Below, piece after piece: positions 9,005-17,498 of a DNA stretch of 64,000 nt. Under the pieces are notes generated by a model. It ran no database searches. It worked only from the letters and a program-made list of their open reading frames with translations, and was not told the origin of the DNA. Origin of the DNA: Paenibacillus sp. RC67 (lineage in GTDB: Bacteria > Bacillota > Bacilli > Paenibacillales > NBRC-103111); contig NZ_CP125098.1 in assembly GCF_030020805.1 (NCBI RefSeq), forward strand, positions 2,212,001 to 2,276,000. Reading direction: 5' to 3'. A program made the translations under genes and the position numbers. The stretch's first letter is position 1. Every line of letters begins with the position of its first letter.

Positions 9005-10417
9005 ATGGCTATGACAGAACAACAAGCCGCTCAGCAGCATAAGCTTGCTGAAAGGTTGAAGCTTACGCTGGATACAGACCAGCTGACGAATTGTATGCGC
9101 TGCGGTTTTTGCCAGACGGCCTGTCCGACCTTTAATGAAACGGGGCTCGAAGCGGCCTCCCCACGAGGGCGCATCGCATTAATGAAAGCCGTTTCGGATG
9201 GCTTTATGAAGCCGGACCTCCAATTCAAGGAGCAGATGGACTTATGCCTTGGCTGCCGGGCCTGTGAACCCGCTTGTCCATCGGATGTGAAATATGGACA
9301 GCTTATTGAACAGGCCAGAGAATCCATAACTGCGGAAGCGGAATATCCTTGGCATATCAAAGCGATTCGCACGCTCTTCATGGAGCGGCTGTTTCCTAAC
9401 CATAACCGGATGCGTATGCTTGGAGGGATGCTGAAGCTGTATCAGCGCTCCGGCTTGCAGAAGCTGACGCATCAGAGCGGGGTTATGCGTTTGTTTCCGG
9501 AGCATATGAGGCAGATGGAGTCTATTCTGCCTGAAGGGTCCTCCGACGGCGTTATTCGCGCCTGGGAGAAGCTTGGCCTTCCGGCGGCGTGGGAAGCGAC
9601 AAGCAGCGGCAATAGCCGCATGCTCGTCATTCCCCCTGCCGGGGAAACAAAACGCGCGCGCGTCGGTCTTTTCCGCGGCTGCATCATGGATGTTCTGTTC
9701 ACGTCGACGAACGTGAACACGATCAAGCTGCTCCGCGAGGCAGGCTTCGAGGTCGTCATACCGACCTCGCAAACCTGCTGCGGAGCGCTGCACGCCCACG
9801 CGGGCGAGACGGCGTCGGCTCGCCGACTCGCCCGCGAGAACATCGACGCTTTCCGCGAAGCGGGCGTCGACTACGTGGCGAGCAACGCCGGCGGCTGCGG
9901 CGCGAGCCTGAAGGAATACGACCATCTGCTTGCAGCAGAGGAGTCGTATTCCCTTGCGGCGGGCGAGTTTGCCCGCCAGGTTAAGGACATCGCCGAGCTG
10001 CTCGTCGATGAGGGGCTTCCGCTGCGGCTCCGTTCGTTGCAGCGCGAGGAGGCGCAAGTGGTCACGTATCAGGATTCGTGCCACCTGCGCAATGTCATGC
10101 GGGTCCAGCACCAGCCCCGCACTCTGCTGCAATCGGTACCGGGCGTACGCTTGAACGAGCTGCAGGGAGCGGACCGCTGCTGCGGCTCGGCCGGCATCTA
10201 TAATCTGACGCAGCCGCAAATGTCTGCGGATGTGCTGGATCACAAGATGGAGCACGTAGAGTATACGAATGCGCAGTATATCGTTACGGCCAATCCGGGC
10301 TGCCTGCTGCAAATGAAATGGGGCATCGAACGGGCAGGAGTGGGGGATCGCATGAAGGCCATTCATCTGGTTGATTTTTTAGCCGAGAACCTGGGGCCTC
10401 AGGAGAGCAACGAGTAG
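9005..10417 (+). CDS. glcF: glycolate oxidase iron-sulfur subunit GlcF
   Basis: A 470-residue protein with two 4Fe-4S ferredoxin motifs (CMRCGFCQTACP and CLGCRACEPACP) in the first 95 residues. Two CCG cysteine-rich domains follow (GCIMD...TCCGALHAH...GGCGASLKEY, then CHLRN...DRCCGSAGIY). This matches GlcF, the electron-transfer partner of GlcD. It starts on the base after the glcD stop, with GGGGGA inside the end of glcD as ribosome site. Roughly 9640-10160 is far richer in G and C, with GC-ending codons, than the rest of the operon. A terminator follows. Confidence 0.9.
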   Translation: MAMTEQQAAQQHKLAERLKLTLDTDQLTNCMRCGFCQTACPTFNETGLEAASPRGRIALMKAVSDGFMKPDLQFKEQMDLCLGCRACEPACPSDVKYGQLIEQARESITAEAEYPWHIKAIRTLFMERLFPNHNRMRMLGGMLKLYQRSGLQKLTHQSGVMRLFPEHMRQMESILPEGSSDGVIRAWEKLGLPAAWEATSSGNSRMLVIPPAGETKRARVGLFRGCIMDVLFTSTNVNTIKLLREAGFEVVIPTSQTCCGALHAHAGETASARRLARENIDAFREAGVDYVASNAGGCGASLKEYDHLLAAEESYSLAAGEFARQVKDIAELLVDEGLPLRLRSLQREEAQVVTYQDSCHLRNVMRVQHQPRTLLQSVPGVRLNELQGADRCCGSAGIYNLTQPQMSADVLDHKMEHVEYTNAQYIVTANPGCLLQMKWGIERAGVGDRMKAIHLVDFLAENLGPQESNE

Positions 10418-10439
10418 CTTTATAGTGCTTTTATAGTCT

Positions 10440-10468
10440 AAAGCTTACCGATCCGGTAAGCTTTTTTT
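10440..10468 (+). terminator. rho-independent terminator after glcF
   Basis: Eleven-base perfect stem AAAGCTTACCG (10440-10450) and CGGTAAGCTTT (10454-10464) with a three-base loop and a T run. Confidence 0.9.
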
Positions 10469-10659
10469 CTTGTTTTCCCAAAAGTCAAGAGGCTTGTACC
10501 AGAATATCGGGCGTTAATCGCGAATAACTTTTAGTAATTGAGTAAGATTCTACCTAAATACTGAATGTTTCATGATATTTCGGTGTATAATGGAACTATA
10601 TGAACCTATTATAGTAATATATATCTATAGCAATATGCCTATTGAAGGAGGAAGAACGA

Positions 10660-11796
10660 ATGGATCCCATTTCATCTCTGTCGGAGCTTCTGGCGGAGCA
10701 AAAAGCATCATCTTACATCGAGATTCCCGGCGTAGTTTCCAGAACGTTTGGGCAAACGACATTGTCCACAACATTGCCAATGAGCAAGCTGTTTTCCATT
10801 TATGAAGTGGATTTGGAAGTACAGCGCGCCATTGTTCCGCAAAACTTATCCAAGCTGATGGATTACATCATGTTGTACTTGGATCACCAGCAAGGCATTT
10901 ATTTTCCGGGCATTATTCTCTCGGCTAGAGGTGCCGGTGAATACGATGCAGATCAACAAGTGTACCGGCTGCAGGCGATTGAAAAGCTGTATGTCGTAGA
11001 CGGACAGCATCGTCTGGCTGCATTCCGGAGAATTATGGAAACGCTGCAAAGCAACATGGCTCGCGCCAAAGACCGCAGAGAATATGATCGTATGGAAGAA
11101 ATTACAGATAAGCTGAGCAAGCTGTATACCTTCCCGATGTCCACGATGATTTATTTGGATATTAATGCGCGTCAAGAACGCCAGCTATTCTCGGATATTA
11201 ACAAGCTTCCGCGCAAAATCGGCGGCAACCTGGCCGTATTGCGTGAACAACGGAGATTTTACCACGTATTGGCAACCCATTTGGCGGCTCAATCACCGTC
11301 GATGAAACAAATTTCCGTCGATATGTTCACGGAGCGCGGCAAAGGTCCGGAATTTTTATTCTCGTACCACTTGCTCGTAGAAATTCTTTGCGGCTTGTTC
11401 GAAGGCCGTCTGAAATCCGCAGCCCGCAATAACGGCTATTACTTTGAGGACAGTGACATTGAGGAGCATTTCAAGCTTGCTTCGTATTACTTCGACGTCA
11501 TGCTTCGCTATTTGCCGGAGCCTGAGAAAGGCGAGCTCTGCTGGACGGAAAATCTGCAAATTGCAATGGCGCTGTTCTTCCATGAGGAAGTGACCAAAAC
11601 GGGAACTTTCAACAAATATGCGTTGGAATATACAATGAAAATATTGCCGCATATCGATTGGAATGCCATCTACGTAGGTGATGAGAAGGATCGTCTGCCT
11701 AGACGCTCGCGTATCATGAAGGCTTACCAATACATTAAGGATTTCTATCAAGAACATCACATCTTCTTGATTCGCGATAAGGAGGACGTCGGCTAA
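10660..11796 (+). CDS. DGQHR-domain protein, DndB-like (first of a tandem pair)
   Basis: A 378-residue protein with DGQHR at about residues 114-118 (YVVDGQHRLAAF) and the later LFSDINKLPRKIGGN, the pattern that defines DndB/DpdB-type DGQHR proteins. The motif resembles the DGxHR loop of the ParB/sulfiredoxin fold. DndB proteins bind DNA and regulate phosphorothioate modification clusters, but no dndA, C, D or E gene is visible here. A helical, charged segment lies between the two motifs. ATG 10660 has AAGGAGG eight bases upstream; a TATAAT sits at 10586-10591. The second DGQHR gene overlaps its stop by one base, so the two products are probably partners. Function unknown. Confidence 0.8.
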   Translation: MDPISSLSELLAEQKASSYIEIPGVVSRTFGQTTLSTTLPMSKLFSIYEVDLEVQRAIVPQNLSKLMDYIMLYLDHQQGIYFPGIILSARGAGEYDADQQVYRLQAIEKLYVVDGQHRLAAFRRIMETLQSNMARAKDRREYDRMEEITDKLSKLYTFPMSTMIYLDINARQERQLFSDINKLPRKIGGNLAVLREQRRFYHVLATHLAAQSPSMKQISVDMFTERGKGPEFLFSYHLLVEILCGLFEGRLKSAARNNGYYFEDSDIEEHFKLASYYFDVMLRYLPEPEKGELCWTENLQIAMALFFHEEVTKTGTFNKYALEYTMKILPHIDWNAIYVGDEKDRLPRRSRIMKAYQYIKDFYQEHHIFLIRDKEDVG

Positions 11797-12974
11797 TGGA
11801 TGGACTTTGTCTTAAAATGACGATTCACCCGTTTTGCGATAAATTCGGGTTGGCCACTGTGGCCATTCAAGTACAGGATTTGTTAAATTACACGACGATC
11901 GATCCGATGGTTCAACGTAAACTTAGTGCGGGTCAACGCCGCAAAATCTCGAATTACTTGCAGGAACGCGAATTGGATCGGGTATTTTTCGGCCCTGTGA
12001 CGCTGTCCTTGCGCGAAGTAAGCTCTCTTGCCAAAACGGATAAAGGCCTTTTCCTTCGCCCAGGTTCCAAGCTGAGCATCTTGGATGGTCAGCACCGGAT
12101 TCTTGCGCTTGGCTACGTAAACGAGCAGCTGCTCAAAGAAGTGCGCAGCCATGAGAAGAAGGCGGCCGCTTTGAAAATCAAGCAGCGCCGCTTGCCTGAC
12201 AGCGAGGAAGTGAAACAGGAGCTTGAGCAAATGGAAGGGCTCGTCGAGCAAATTGAACGCCGCCGTTTGGAATTGGTGGAAAGCGAGCTGGCTGTGCAAA
12301 TTTATATCGGCTTGAGTGAAGAGGAAGAGAAGCAGCTGTTCGGCGATATTAACTCTAAAGTTCAGCTGGTTAGTAAAGAGCTGGGCCACTCGTTTGATAG
12401 CATCGATCCGTTAAATCTTGTCATTCAACAGGTCGTTGACCATAATGTGTTCCTTAAAGCAGCAGGTGTTGAACGCCGTGCGAACTTGACTTCCTATAAC
12501 AAAAATTTCACTTCGTTCAGTTGGCTTTACTCCGCTGCTACGATGCTGTTTACAGGTAAGATGCAGCCTTCTTACGAAATGGCCCGCAAAATACGTCAGG
12601 ACCCGTCTGCATATATTGAGATTCTTCATCAATATTTCAGCACGCTGCTGCCGTTAATGCCTGAACAGCCCGGATTGCCGCAATACAGCACGGCTAGCCG
12701 CGCGATGCAGGAAAGTATTGCTTTATATGCCCATGGGCACCTGTTTAAGGACGGAAAGTATACGAAAAACTGGACGTCTTGTCTCAGCGTTTTTGATGGA
12801 TTCGACTGGTCCCATGAAAACGAGCAGCTTATTGAGCGCTTCGGTACCTTGGATAACGGCAAGCTGAATCTGATTCATGAGAAATCTCTTCGCAAGCACG
12901 GCAAACTGGTACAGCTGTTCCGCGAGCTGCATGGAGAGCCTGTCGATGCCGGGGATGAAGCGTCTACTGCTTAA
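11796..12974 (+). CDS. DGQHR-domain protein, DndB-like (second of a tandem pair)
   Basis: A 392-residue protein with DGQHR at about 97-101 (LSILDGQHRILALG) and LFGDINSKVQLVSKEL further on. Between them lies a longer, strongly charged helical stretch (about residues 110-160, rich in K, E and Q) likely to form a coiled coil. The two proteins of the pair share the motif order but are otherwise quite different, so they are old paralogues rather than a fresh duplication. ATG overlaps the stop of the first gene (TAATG) and GGAGG lies about ten bases upstream. Likely DNA binding; substrate or target unknown. Confidence 0.8.
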   Translation: MDGLCLKMTIHPFCDKFGLATVAIQVQDLLNYTTIDPMVQRKLSAGQRRKISNYLQERELDRVFFGPVTLSLREVSSLAKTDKGLFLRPGSKLSILDGQHRILALGYVNEQLLKEVRSHEKKAAALKIKQRRLPDSEEVKQELEQMEGLVEQIERRRLELVESELAVQIYIGLSEEEEKQLFGDINSKVQLVSKELGHSFDSIDPLNLVIQQVVDHNVFLKAAGVERRANLTSYNKNFTSFSWLYSAATMLFTGKMQPSYEMARKIRQDPSAYIEILHQYFSTLLPLMPEQPGLPQYSTASRAMQESIALYAHGHLFKDGKYTKNWTSCLSVFDGFDWSHENEQLIERFGTLDNGKLNLIHEKSLRKHGKLVQLFRELHGEPVDAGDEASTA

Positions 12975-12994
12975 TAGTTCAACGCGCTAAAAAT

Positions 12995-13039
12995 AAAAAA
13001 TCCGTGAAGAAACAGTTGATGTTTCTCGCGGATTTTTTT
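12995..13039 (+). terminator. terminator after the DGQHR pair
   Basis: Imperfect stem between AAAAAATCCGTGAAGAAAC and GTTTCTCGCGGATTTTTTT with a T tract. The A tract on the left may let it serve the convergent gene too. Confidence 0.75.
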
Positions 13040-13109
13040 GTGCTTTCTTGAATGCGAGGAATGGTCTGCTCCATATCCTCACTTGAATCGAGTCGCCCTA
13101 CCAAGCAGG

Positions 13110-14102
13110 CTATTTCACATCTGCAGCACAGCGGAAGCCCATGTTGCCTGCGGAGCTGTCGGGCGTATTGGAGCTGCGGGCTGCTACACGGTAACGATTG
13201 CAATACGATTTATGACATAAATAGGAGCCGCCGCGCATGACACGGGAAGTACCCTTTTCCGGCCCTTGTGGATTGATTTGAGTTCCGTTAATATGCCATG
13301 TCGGATTGAACCAATCGGCACACCACTCCCACACGTTTCCAGCCACATTGTACAGCCCATATCCGTTCGGCTGGAAGGAGCGGACAGGTGCCGTGCCGGC
13401 ATAACCGTCGCTCATGTTGTTCTTGTCCGGGAATTTACCTTGCCATATGTTGCACATATGTTCCGTTCCTGGCTTGAGGAGGTCTCCCCACGGATAACGT
13501 TTTTGCTCCAGGCCGCCTCTGGCTGCAAATTCCCATTCTGCTTCGGTCAGCAGTCTTTTGCCTGCCCAACGGCAATAAGCTTGAGCATCGTTCCACGAAA
13601 CGTGGATGACTGGATGATCCTGACGATCTTCTATAGACGAATCTGGTCCTTCCGGATGAGCCCAATCCGCTCCTTCGACGTTCCACCACCATGGAGTGCG
13701 CTGTACCACATGTTTGACATGGGCGGCAGTTTGTTCAGATACGAACAAATGGAACACGAACGACCACCCGAATGTTTCCGCTTCGGTCTTGTATCCGGTT
13801 TCTTGAACAAACTGGGCGAATTCAGCATTGCTGACCGCACAAGGGTCGATATAGAACGGATCTACGGTTACAGGGCGAACCGGCCCTTCACCGTCTTGAG
13901 GAAAGCCTTCTTGGTCATCCGTTCCCATTAGGAACGTACCGCCTTCTAAATAGATCATCCCTTCTCGAGGATCTTCGTTAGTAGCATGATCGTTTTGCGC
14001 TACGGCTTTATTGTTAAAGCTATCGAGGGATATCGTTTGTTGGGATGGTTCGAATTCGGAACGGCTTGTGGAGCAGCAGGATGGCTTGGATGTTTCGGTC
14101 AT
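13110..14102 (-). CDS. formylglycine-generating enzyme (SUMF1 family)
   Basis: A 330-residue protein matching the FGE-sulfatase fold from about residue 48 (MIYLEGGTFLMGTD, HPVIHVSWNDAQAYCRWAGKR in parts, LPTEAEWE-type RLLTEAEWEFAARGG, NVWEWCADW). Near the end, GSYLCHKSYCNRYR carries the two cysteines that bind copper in characterised bacterial FGEs, so it should oxidise cysteine in CxPxR sites of type I sulfatases to formylglycine. No sulfatase gene is present in the window. It starts at ATG 14102 with AGGAGG eight bases upstream. The N-terminal 45 residues are extra and poorly structured. The upstream leader holds the hairpin repeat array. Confidence 0.88.
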   Translation of the reverse strand: MTETSKPSCCSTSRSEFEPSQQTISLDSFNNKAVAQNDHATNEDPREGMIYLEGGTFLMGTDDQEGFPQDGEGPVRPVTVDPFYIDPCAVSNAEFAQFVQETGYKTEAETFGWSFVFHLFVSEQTAAHVKHVVQRTPWWWNVEGADWAHPEGPDSSIEDRQDHPVIHVSWNDAQAYCRWAGKRLLTEAEWEFAARGGLEQKRYPWGDLLKPGTEHMCNIWQGKFPDKNNMSDGYAGTAPVRSFQPNGYGLYNVAGNVWEWCADWFNPTWHINGTQINPQGPEKGTSRVMRGGSYLCHKSYCNRYRVAARSSNTPDSSAGNMGFRCAADVK

Positions 14103-14119
14103 TGGGTTGTCCTCCTAAA

Positions 14120-14250
14120 AGTTTTTGCGTATGCAAAAACTGGCATCGAAAGCATACGCTTAGAGTTTTGTGAAACAAAACTTGCATCGAAAGCATACGC
14201 TTAGAGTTTTGTGAAACAAAACTTGCATCGAAAGCATACGCTAAAAGTTT
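14120..14250. repeat. tandem array of hairpin repeats between the ROK gene and the FGE gene
   Basis: Three hairpins are separated by nearly identical 22-base spacers. Hairpin 1 pairs AGTTTTTGC (14120-14128) with GCAAAAACT (14133-14141). Hairpins 2 and 3 pair AGTTTTGT with ACAAAACT over a GAA loop (14164-14182 and 14205-14223). Spacers at 14142-14163, 14183-14204 and 14224-14245 share GCATCGAAAGCATACGCT. The period is 41 bases. The array lies in the 5' leader of the FGE gene as read on the minus strand, ending just before its AGGAGG. Confidence 0.9.
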
Positions 14251-14255
14251 TAAAG

Positions 14256-15467
14256 TTATTGTTCCGTCAGTTGATTAATAACCATTATGGCTGCACCGGT
14301 AACGAGTGCTTCTTCACCAAGATGGCCTAGGCTGAACACCACTTGATAAGCAGGATAATAGTATGTGTTGCGAATAGCAACTCGGGTTGCTATTTGAAAG
14401 AAGCTCGGATCGCTGCTGATCAGGGAACCACCCAGGATGACTTTTTCCGGATGCAATATATTGATCAGGTTGGACAAGCCGATACCAAAATAAGTGGCCG
14501 CTTGAGAAAAAATTTCTACGGTCAGCGGATCATGCTCTCTAAGTCCATGCAGCAGATGCAGAAAATGAATTTTATCCGGATCTTTTTCCTTGTAGCGAAG
14601 AGAGCTTTCCCTCCCTTGCTTTAAGCGGGACTGTGCCTGCTGCTCCAATGCGTGAATGGAAGCGAAGGATTGTAGGCTGCCGTAATTGCCGTGGTCATCG
14701 ATACGAGGCCCGTCGGTTTGGATAATCATTTGACCGATGGAGCCTTCCATATCGACTGCCCCATAGACGACTTTGCCGTTAGACATCATTGCGGAGCGGA
14801 TACCGACCCCCACATGGACGTACAGCAGATGCCGATAGTCACGGTTGCGGTCTGACCAAGATTCCCCCATAATCGCCGTGTTGGCACCATTATCCAGAAG
14901 TACAGGGAAGCCTAACTTCTGCTGCAAATAGCCACACACCTCCACGTTGCGCCAGCCAGGTGCTGAGAAGTACAGGGGCTCGAGAATGATACCGGATGAC
15001 CGATCCAGCGGACCGACGGCACCGATCCCCATACCTAGAACAGACTCGGCTGCGATATGATGCTCATTCATCATTCGCACTGCCACATCAGCAATTTCCG
15101 TCAATAGGCGGGAAGGCGTCATTGTCTCATCCATCACCCAGCTTTGAACGCTTAGCTTGTTCATATGCAAATCGCAAAGAATCAGCTTGGAATTCATCCG
15201 TGATATGTCCAGACCAAAGACATATGCCGCTTGGGGATTGGTTTCGTATAGAATCGGCCGTCGACCGCCCGTCGATTCTCCGAATCCGGCCTCAATCAGC
15301 CAGCCTTGAGCCGTCAATTCCTCCAAAGTGCGGGTTAGCGTGCTGCCCGTCATTTGGCTTTGCTCCAAAAGTTCGATTTTGGAAACGGTGCCCTGTTTGC
15401 GGATTCGTTCGTAAATTTCTTTATGCTTGCGGCTGCCGATCCTCTCATGAATAGGTAACAAGCTCAT
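14256..15467 (-). CDS. ROK family transcriptional regulator (NagC/XylR type)
   Basis: A 403-residue protein. Residues 12-75 form a MarR-like winged helix (VSKIELLEQSQMTGSTLTRTLEEL in parts, ending GGRRP). Residues 82-400 form the ROK sugar-kinase fold (FGLDISRMNSKLILCDL, GIGAVGPLD, LDNGANTAIMGE, VHVGVGI, ILGGSLIS). The usual ROK zinc motif (a His followed by CxCGxxGCxE) is replaced by a sequence around IDDHGNYGSLQSFAS with no cysteines, so zinc binding is probably lost. No sugar operon lies beside it. A 13-base palindrome overlaps a -10 box upstream, suggesting autoregulation. It starts at ATG with GGAGGT upstream. Confidence 0.87.
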   Translation of the reverse strand: MSLLPIHERIGSRKHKEIYERIRKQGTVSKIELLEQSQMTGSTLTRTLEELTAQGWLIEAGFGESTGGRRPILYETNPQAAYVFGLDISRMNSKLILCDLHMNKLSVQSWVMDETMTPSRLLTEIADVAVRMMNEHHIAAESVLGMGIGAVGPLDRSSGIILEPLYFSAPGWRNVEVCGYLQQKLGFPVLLDNGANTAIMGESWSDRNRDYRHLLYVHVGVGIRSAMMSNGKVVYGAVDMEGSIGQMIIQTDGPRIDDHGNYGSLQSFASIHALEQQAQSRLKQGRESSLRYKEKDPDKIHFLHLLHGLREHDPLTVEIFSQAATYFGIGLSNLINILHPEKVILGGSLISSDPSFFQIATRVAIRNTYYYPAYQVVFSLGHLGEEALVTGAAIMVINQLTEQ

Positions 15468-15510
15468 CGCTAACCTCCAACAAACCGAAATAGTCCATGA
15501 TTTTATATAA

Positions 15511-15523
15511 GTATAAATTATAC
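15511..15523. promoter_or_regulatory. palindrome overlapping the -10 box of the ROK gene
   Basis: GTATAAATTATAC is a perfect 6-1-6 inverted repeat. Read on the minus strand it contains TATAAT (15517-15522), about 50 bases before the ROK start. A repressor bound here would block this promoter. That the ROK protein binds it is inference. Confidence 0.45.
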
Positions 15524-15706
15524 ATCAGTTTGAAGGGCTTAACCATAGGAAACGCTCATTGGACCTCCGCTTTTCCTTATCAGAGTACAAACTGGATTGT
15601 GACTTCGGTACCAAGTTTGGTAAGATAGGAATAATGCGGTTCGGAAATGTGCATCCGGGATTGACTGCAATGGCTTTAAGCAAGTGGAAGGAGACAGGAG
15701 AACATC

Positions 15707-16447
15707 ATGTCAGATTGGTATCGAAAAAGCTTCGGCGACGATTATTTATTAGTATACAAGCACCGGGATATGAGAGGAGCCTACGACGAGGTTAAGCGGA
15801 TGATTGAATGGCTGCAGCTTCCCCAGCAATCGAGCGTACTTGATTTGTGCTGTGGTATGGGTCGGCATTCTATGGCGCTGCGCGATTTCGGCTACAAGGT
15901 GACGGGCGTCGATCTATCCGGTGTTTTATTGATGGAAGCAAATAAGCTGAATGTAGATAATGAAGTACGGTTTCTGCAAGGCGACATGAGGGATGTGCCG
16001 TTGACGGAGACGTTTGATGCGGTCGTCAATTTATTTACGTCGTTTGGATATTTCGAGCACGATGAAGAAAATGAAAGAGTGCTTAGAGAGATGTATCGAC
16101 TGCTTGCTCCTGAGGGGAAAGGGAAGTTTATTATCGATTTTATGAACCCGGATTTTGTGGAAGAGCATTTAGTTCCATTTTCTTCCCGGACAGAAGGCAG
16201 CATTACCATCGAAGAAACTCGTAGAATTGAAGACGGCTTCGTTCGAAAAACGATTGTTGTAAAAGAGCCCGAAATGGAGGAAAGAACGTATTTAGAGCAG
16301 GTTAAGCTTTACCCGCTTGAATCGTTTATGAAGATGCTTGATCGTTCCGGCTTGGAGGTAAGTCATGTGTATGGTGACTACAATGCTTCGGATTATGACC
16401 GCAATGAATCGAAGAGAATGATTTTCGTTGGGCATAGAAAAGGATAG
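15707..16447 (+). CDS. class I SAM-dependent methyltransferase
   Basis: A 246-residue cytosolic enzyme with motif I VLDLCCGMGRHS near residue 45, the acidic loop VTGVDLSG and motif LQGDMRDVP. The C-terminal half contains a beta-rich insert and ends in RMIFVGHRKG. It resembles the Methyltransf_11/25 group; the acceptor is unknown. ATG 15707 has GGAGAACATC before it. Its last codons lie only ten bases before the start of the metallo-beta-lactamase-fold gene, so both are probably one transcript. Confidence 0.85.
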   Translation: MSDWYRKSFGDDYLLVYKHRDMRGAYDEVKRMIEWLQLPQQSSVLDLCCGMGRHSMALRDFGYKVTGVDLSGVLLMEANKLNVDNEVRFLQGDMRDVPLTETFDAVVNLFTSFGYFEHDEENERVLREMYRLLAPEGKGKFIIDFMNPDFVEEHLVPFSSRTEGSITIEETRRIEDGFVRKTIVVKEPEMEERTYLEQVKLYPLESFMKMLDRSGLEVSHVYGDYNASDYDRNESKRMIFVGHRKG

Positions 16448-16457
16448 GGACGATGAT

Positions 16458-17429
16458 ATGAGCTTATATACGACACATAATGATACCTACATCCAGGTAA
16501 AAGTTCCGCTTCCATTTCCCTTACGCTGGGTTAACAGCTACCTGATTCGCGGAAATGAGGGCTTTACCCTTATAGATCCGGGGTTACATACAGAGGCAGC
16601 CATTCAGCATTGGGAGGCTGTATTGCAGGAATTGAAGCTCAATTACCGCGATATTGAACAAATTGTTCTTACTCACCATCATCCGGATCATTACGGAGTT
16701 GCCGGCTGGTTTCAGGAGCGTTCAGGAGCTCCGGTCTACATATCCTCTGCGGGGTATGACCAAGTGCATTTGCTCTGGGGAGAAGAGCAGCCGATGACCG
16801 GAACCCTGCTCTCCCTCTTTGCCAAGCATGGGATGCCGCAGGAAATGATTGAGCCGATGAAAGACAACCTCGACAGCTTCGTCGAGATGGTGTCGCCTCA
16901 ACCTAAAGTGACTTTCATTACGATCGGTGAGCCTTTCCGTCTGGGTGATCGGATGTATGATACCATACACACCCCTGGTCACGCCTTGGGTCATGTTTGT
17001 TTTTATCATGCCGACACTAAAGTTATGATCTGTGGAGACCATGTGCTCCCGCAAATATCTCCGAACGTAAGTTATTTGCCCGACGTGGATGAGAACCCTC
17101 TAGCCAGCTTCTTGCAAAGTTTGGAGCAGATGCGACAGTTCGACGTGAATTGGGCTTATCCGGGTCACCGTGAACCATTCCAGACCTGGAGCAAGCGCAC
17201 GCAGGAGCTGTTAACGCATCATGAAGACCGTCTGGAGCAGATGCGCAGTCAGTTGGAACCCCAGCTCACAGCATACCAGGTATGCAGAGCGACATTCGGT
17301 GATCGTCTATCACTGCATCAGCTTCGATTCGCTTTGTCCGAGACATTGGCGCATTTGATTTATTTGGAACAAGCGGACCGGATACAGCGGATCGAGAAGG
17401 ATGGAATGATTTATTTTCAAACTGTTTAA
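16458..17429 (+). CDS. MBL-fold metallohydrolase
   Basis: A 323-residue protein of the metallo-beta-lactamase superfamily. The metal-binding motif HHHPDHYG lies near residue 75, followed by HTPGHALGHVCF and ICGDHVLP, with a final PGHREPF. This is the pattern of glyoxalase II-like and related hydrolases with two metals. A C-terminal helical, winged-helix-like domain follows, as in LACTB2-like proteins. The substrate is not clear. The start is set at ATG 16458; an in-frame TTG at 16428 lies inside the preceding gene and has no good ribosome site. Confidence 0.85.
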   Translation: MSLYTTHNDTYIQVKVPLPFPLRWVNSYLIRGNEGFTLIDPGLHTEAAIQHWEAVLQELKLNYRDIEQIVLTHHHPDHYGVAGWFQERSGAPVYISSAGYDQVHLLWGEEQPMTGTLLSLFAKHGMPQEMIEPMKDNLDSFVEMVSPQPKVTFITIGEPFRLGDRMYDTIHTPGHALGHVCFYHADTKVMICGDHVLPQISPNVSYLPDVDENPLASFLQSLEQMRQFDVNWAYPGHREPFQTWSKRTQELLTHHEDRLEQMRSQLEPQLTAYQVCRATFGDRLSLHQLRFALSETLAHLIYLEQADRIQRIEKDGMIYFQTV

Positions 17430-17458
17430 ATGACATAAATAAAGAATCATCGATCGTC

Positions 17459-17498
17459 AAAGCACTCAGGTCTTGAAAAAGACATGGGTGCTTTTTTT
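17459..17498 (+). terminator. terminator after the MBL-fold gene
   Basis: Stem AAAGCAC...GTCTT with AAGAC...GTGCTTT, interrupted by a small internal loop, followed by seven T. Confidence 0.8.

Noticed and set aside
9242-10366. A 374-codon open frame on the minus strand across glcF
   Set aside because: It is antisense to an iron-sulfur protein with intact cysteine motifs. The open frame is a product of high GC content, and the predicted protein has no recognisable domain.
13266-13931. A 221-codon plus-strand frame across the FGE gene
   Set aside because: It is antisense to a gene with conserved catalytic residues and has no ribosome site or family signature.
14120-14250. CRISPR array
   Set aside because: Both the repeats and the spacers are nearly identical between copies, there are only three units, and no cas gene is nearby.
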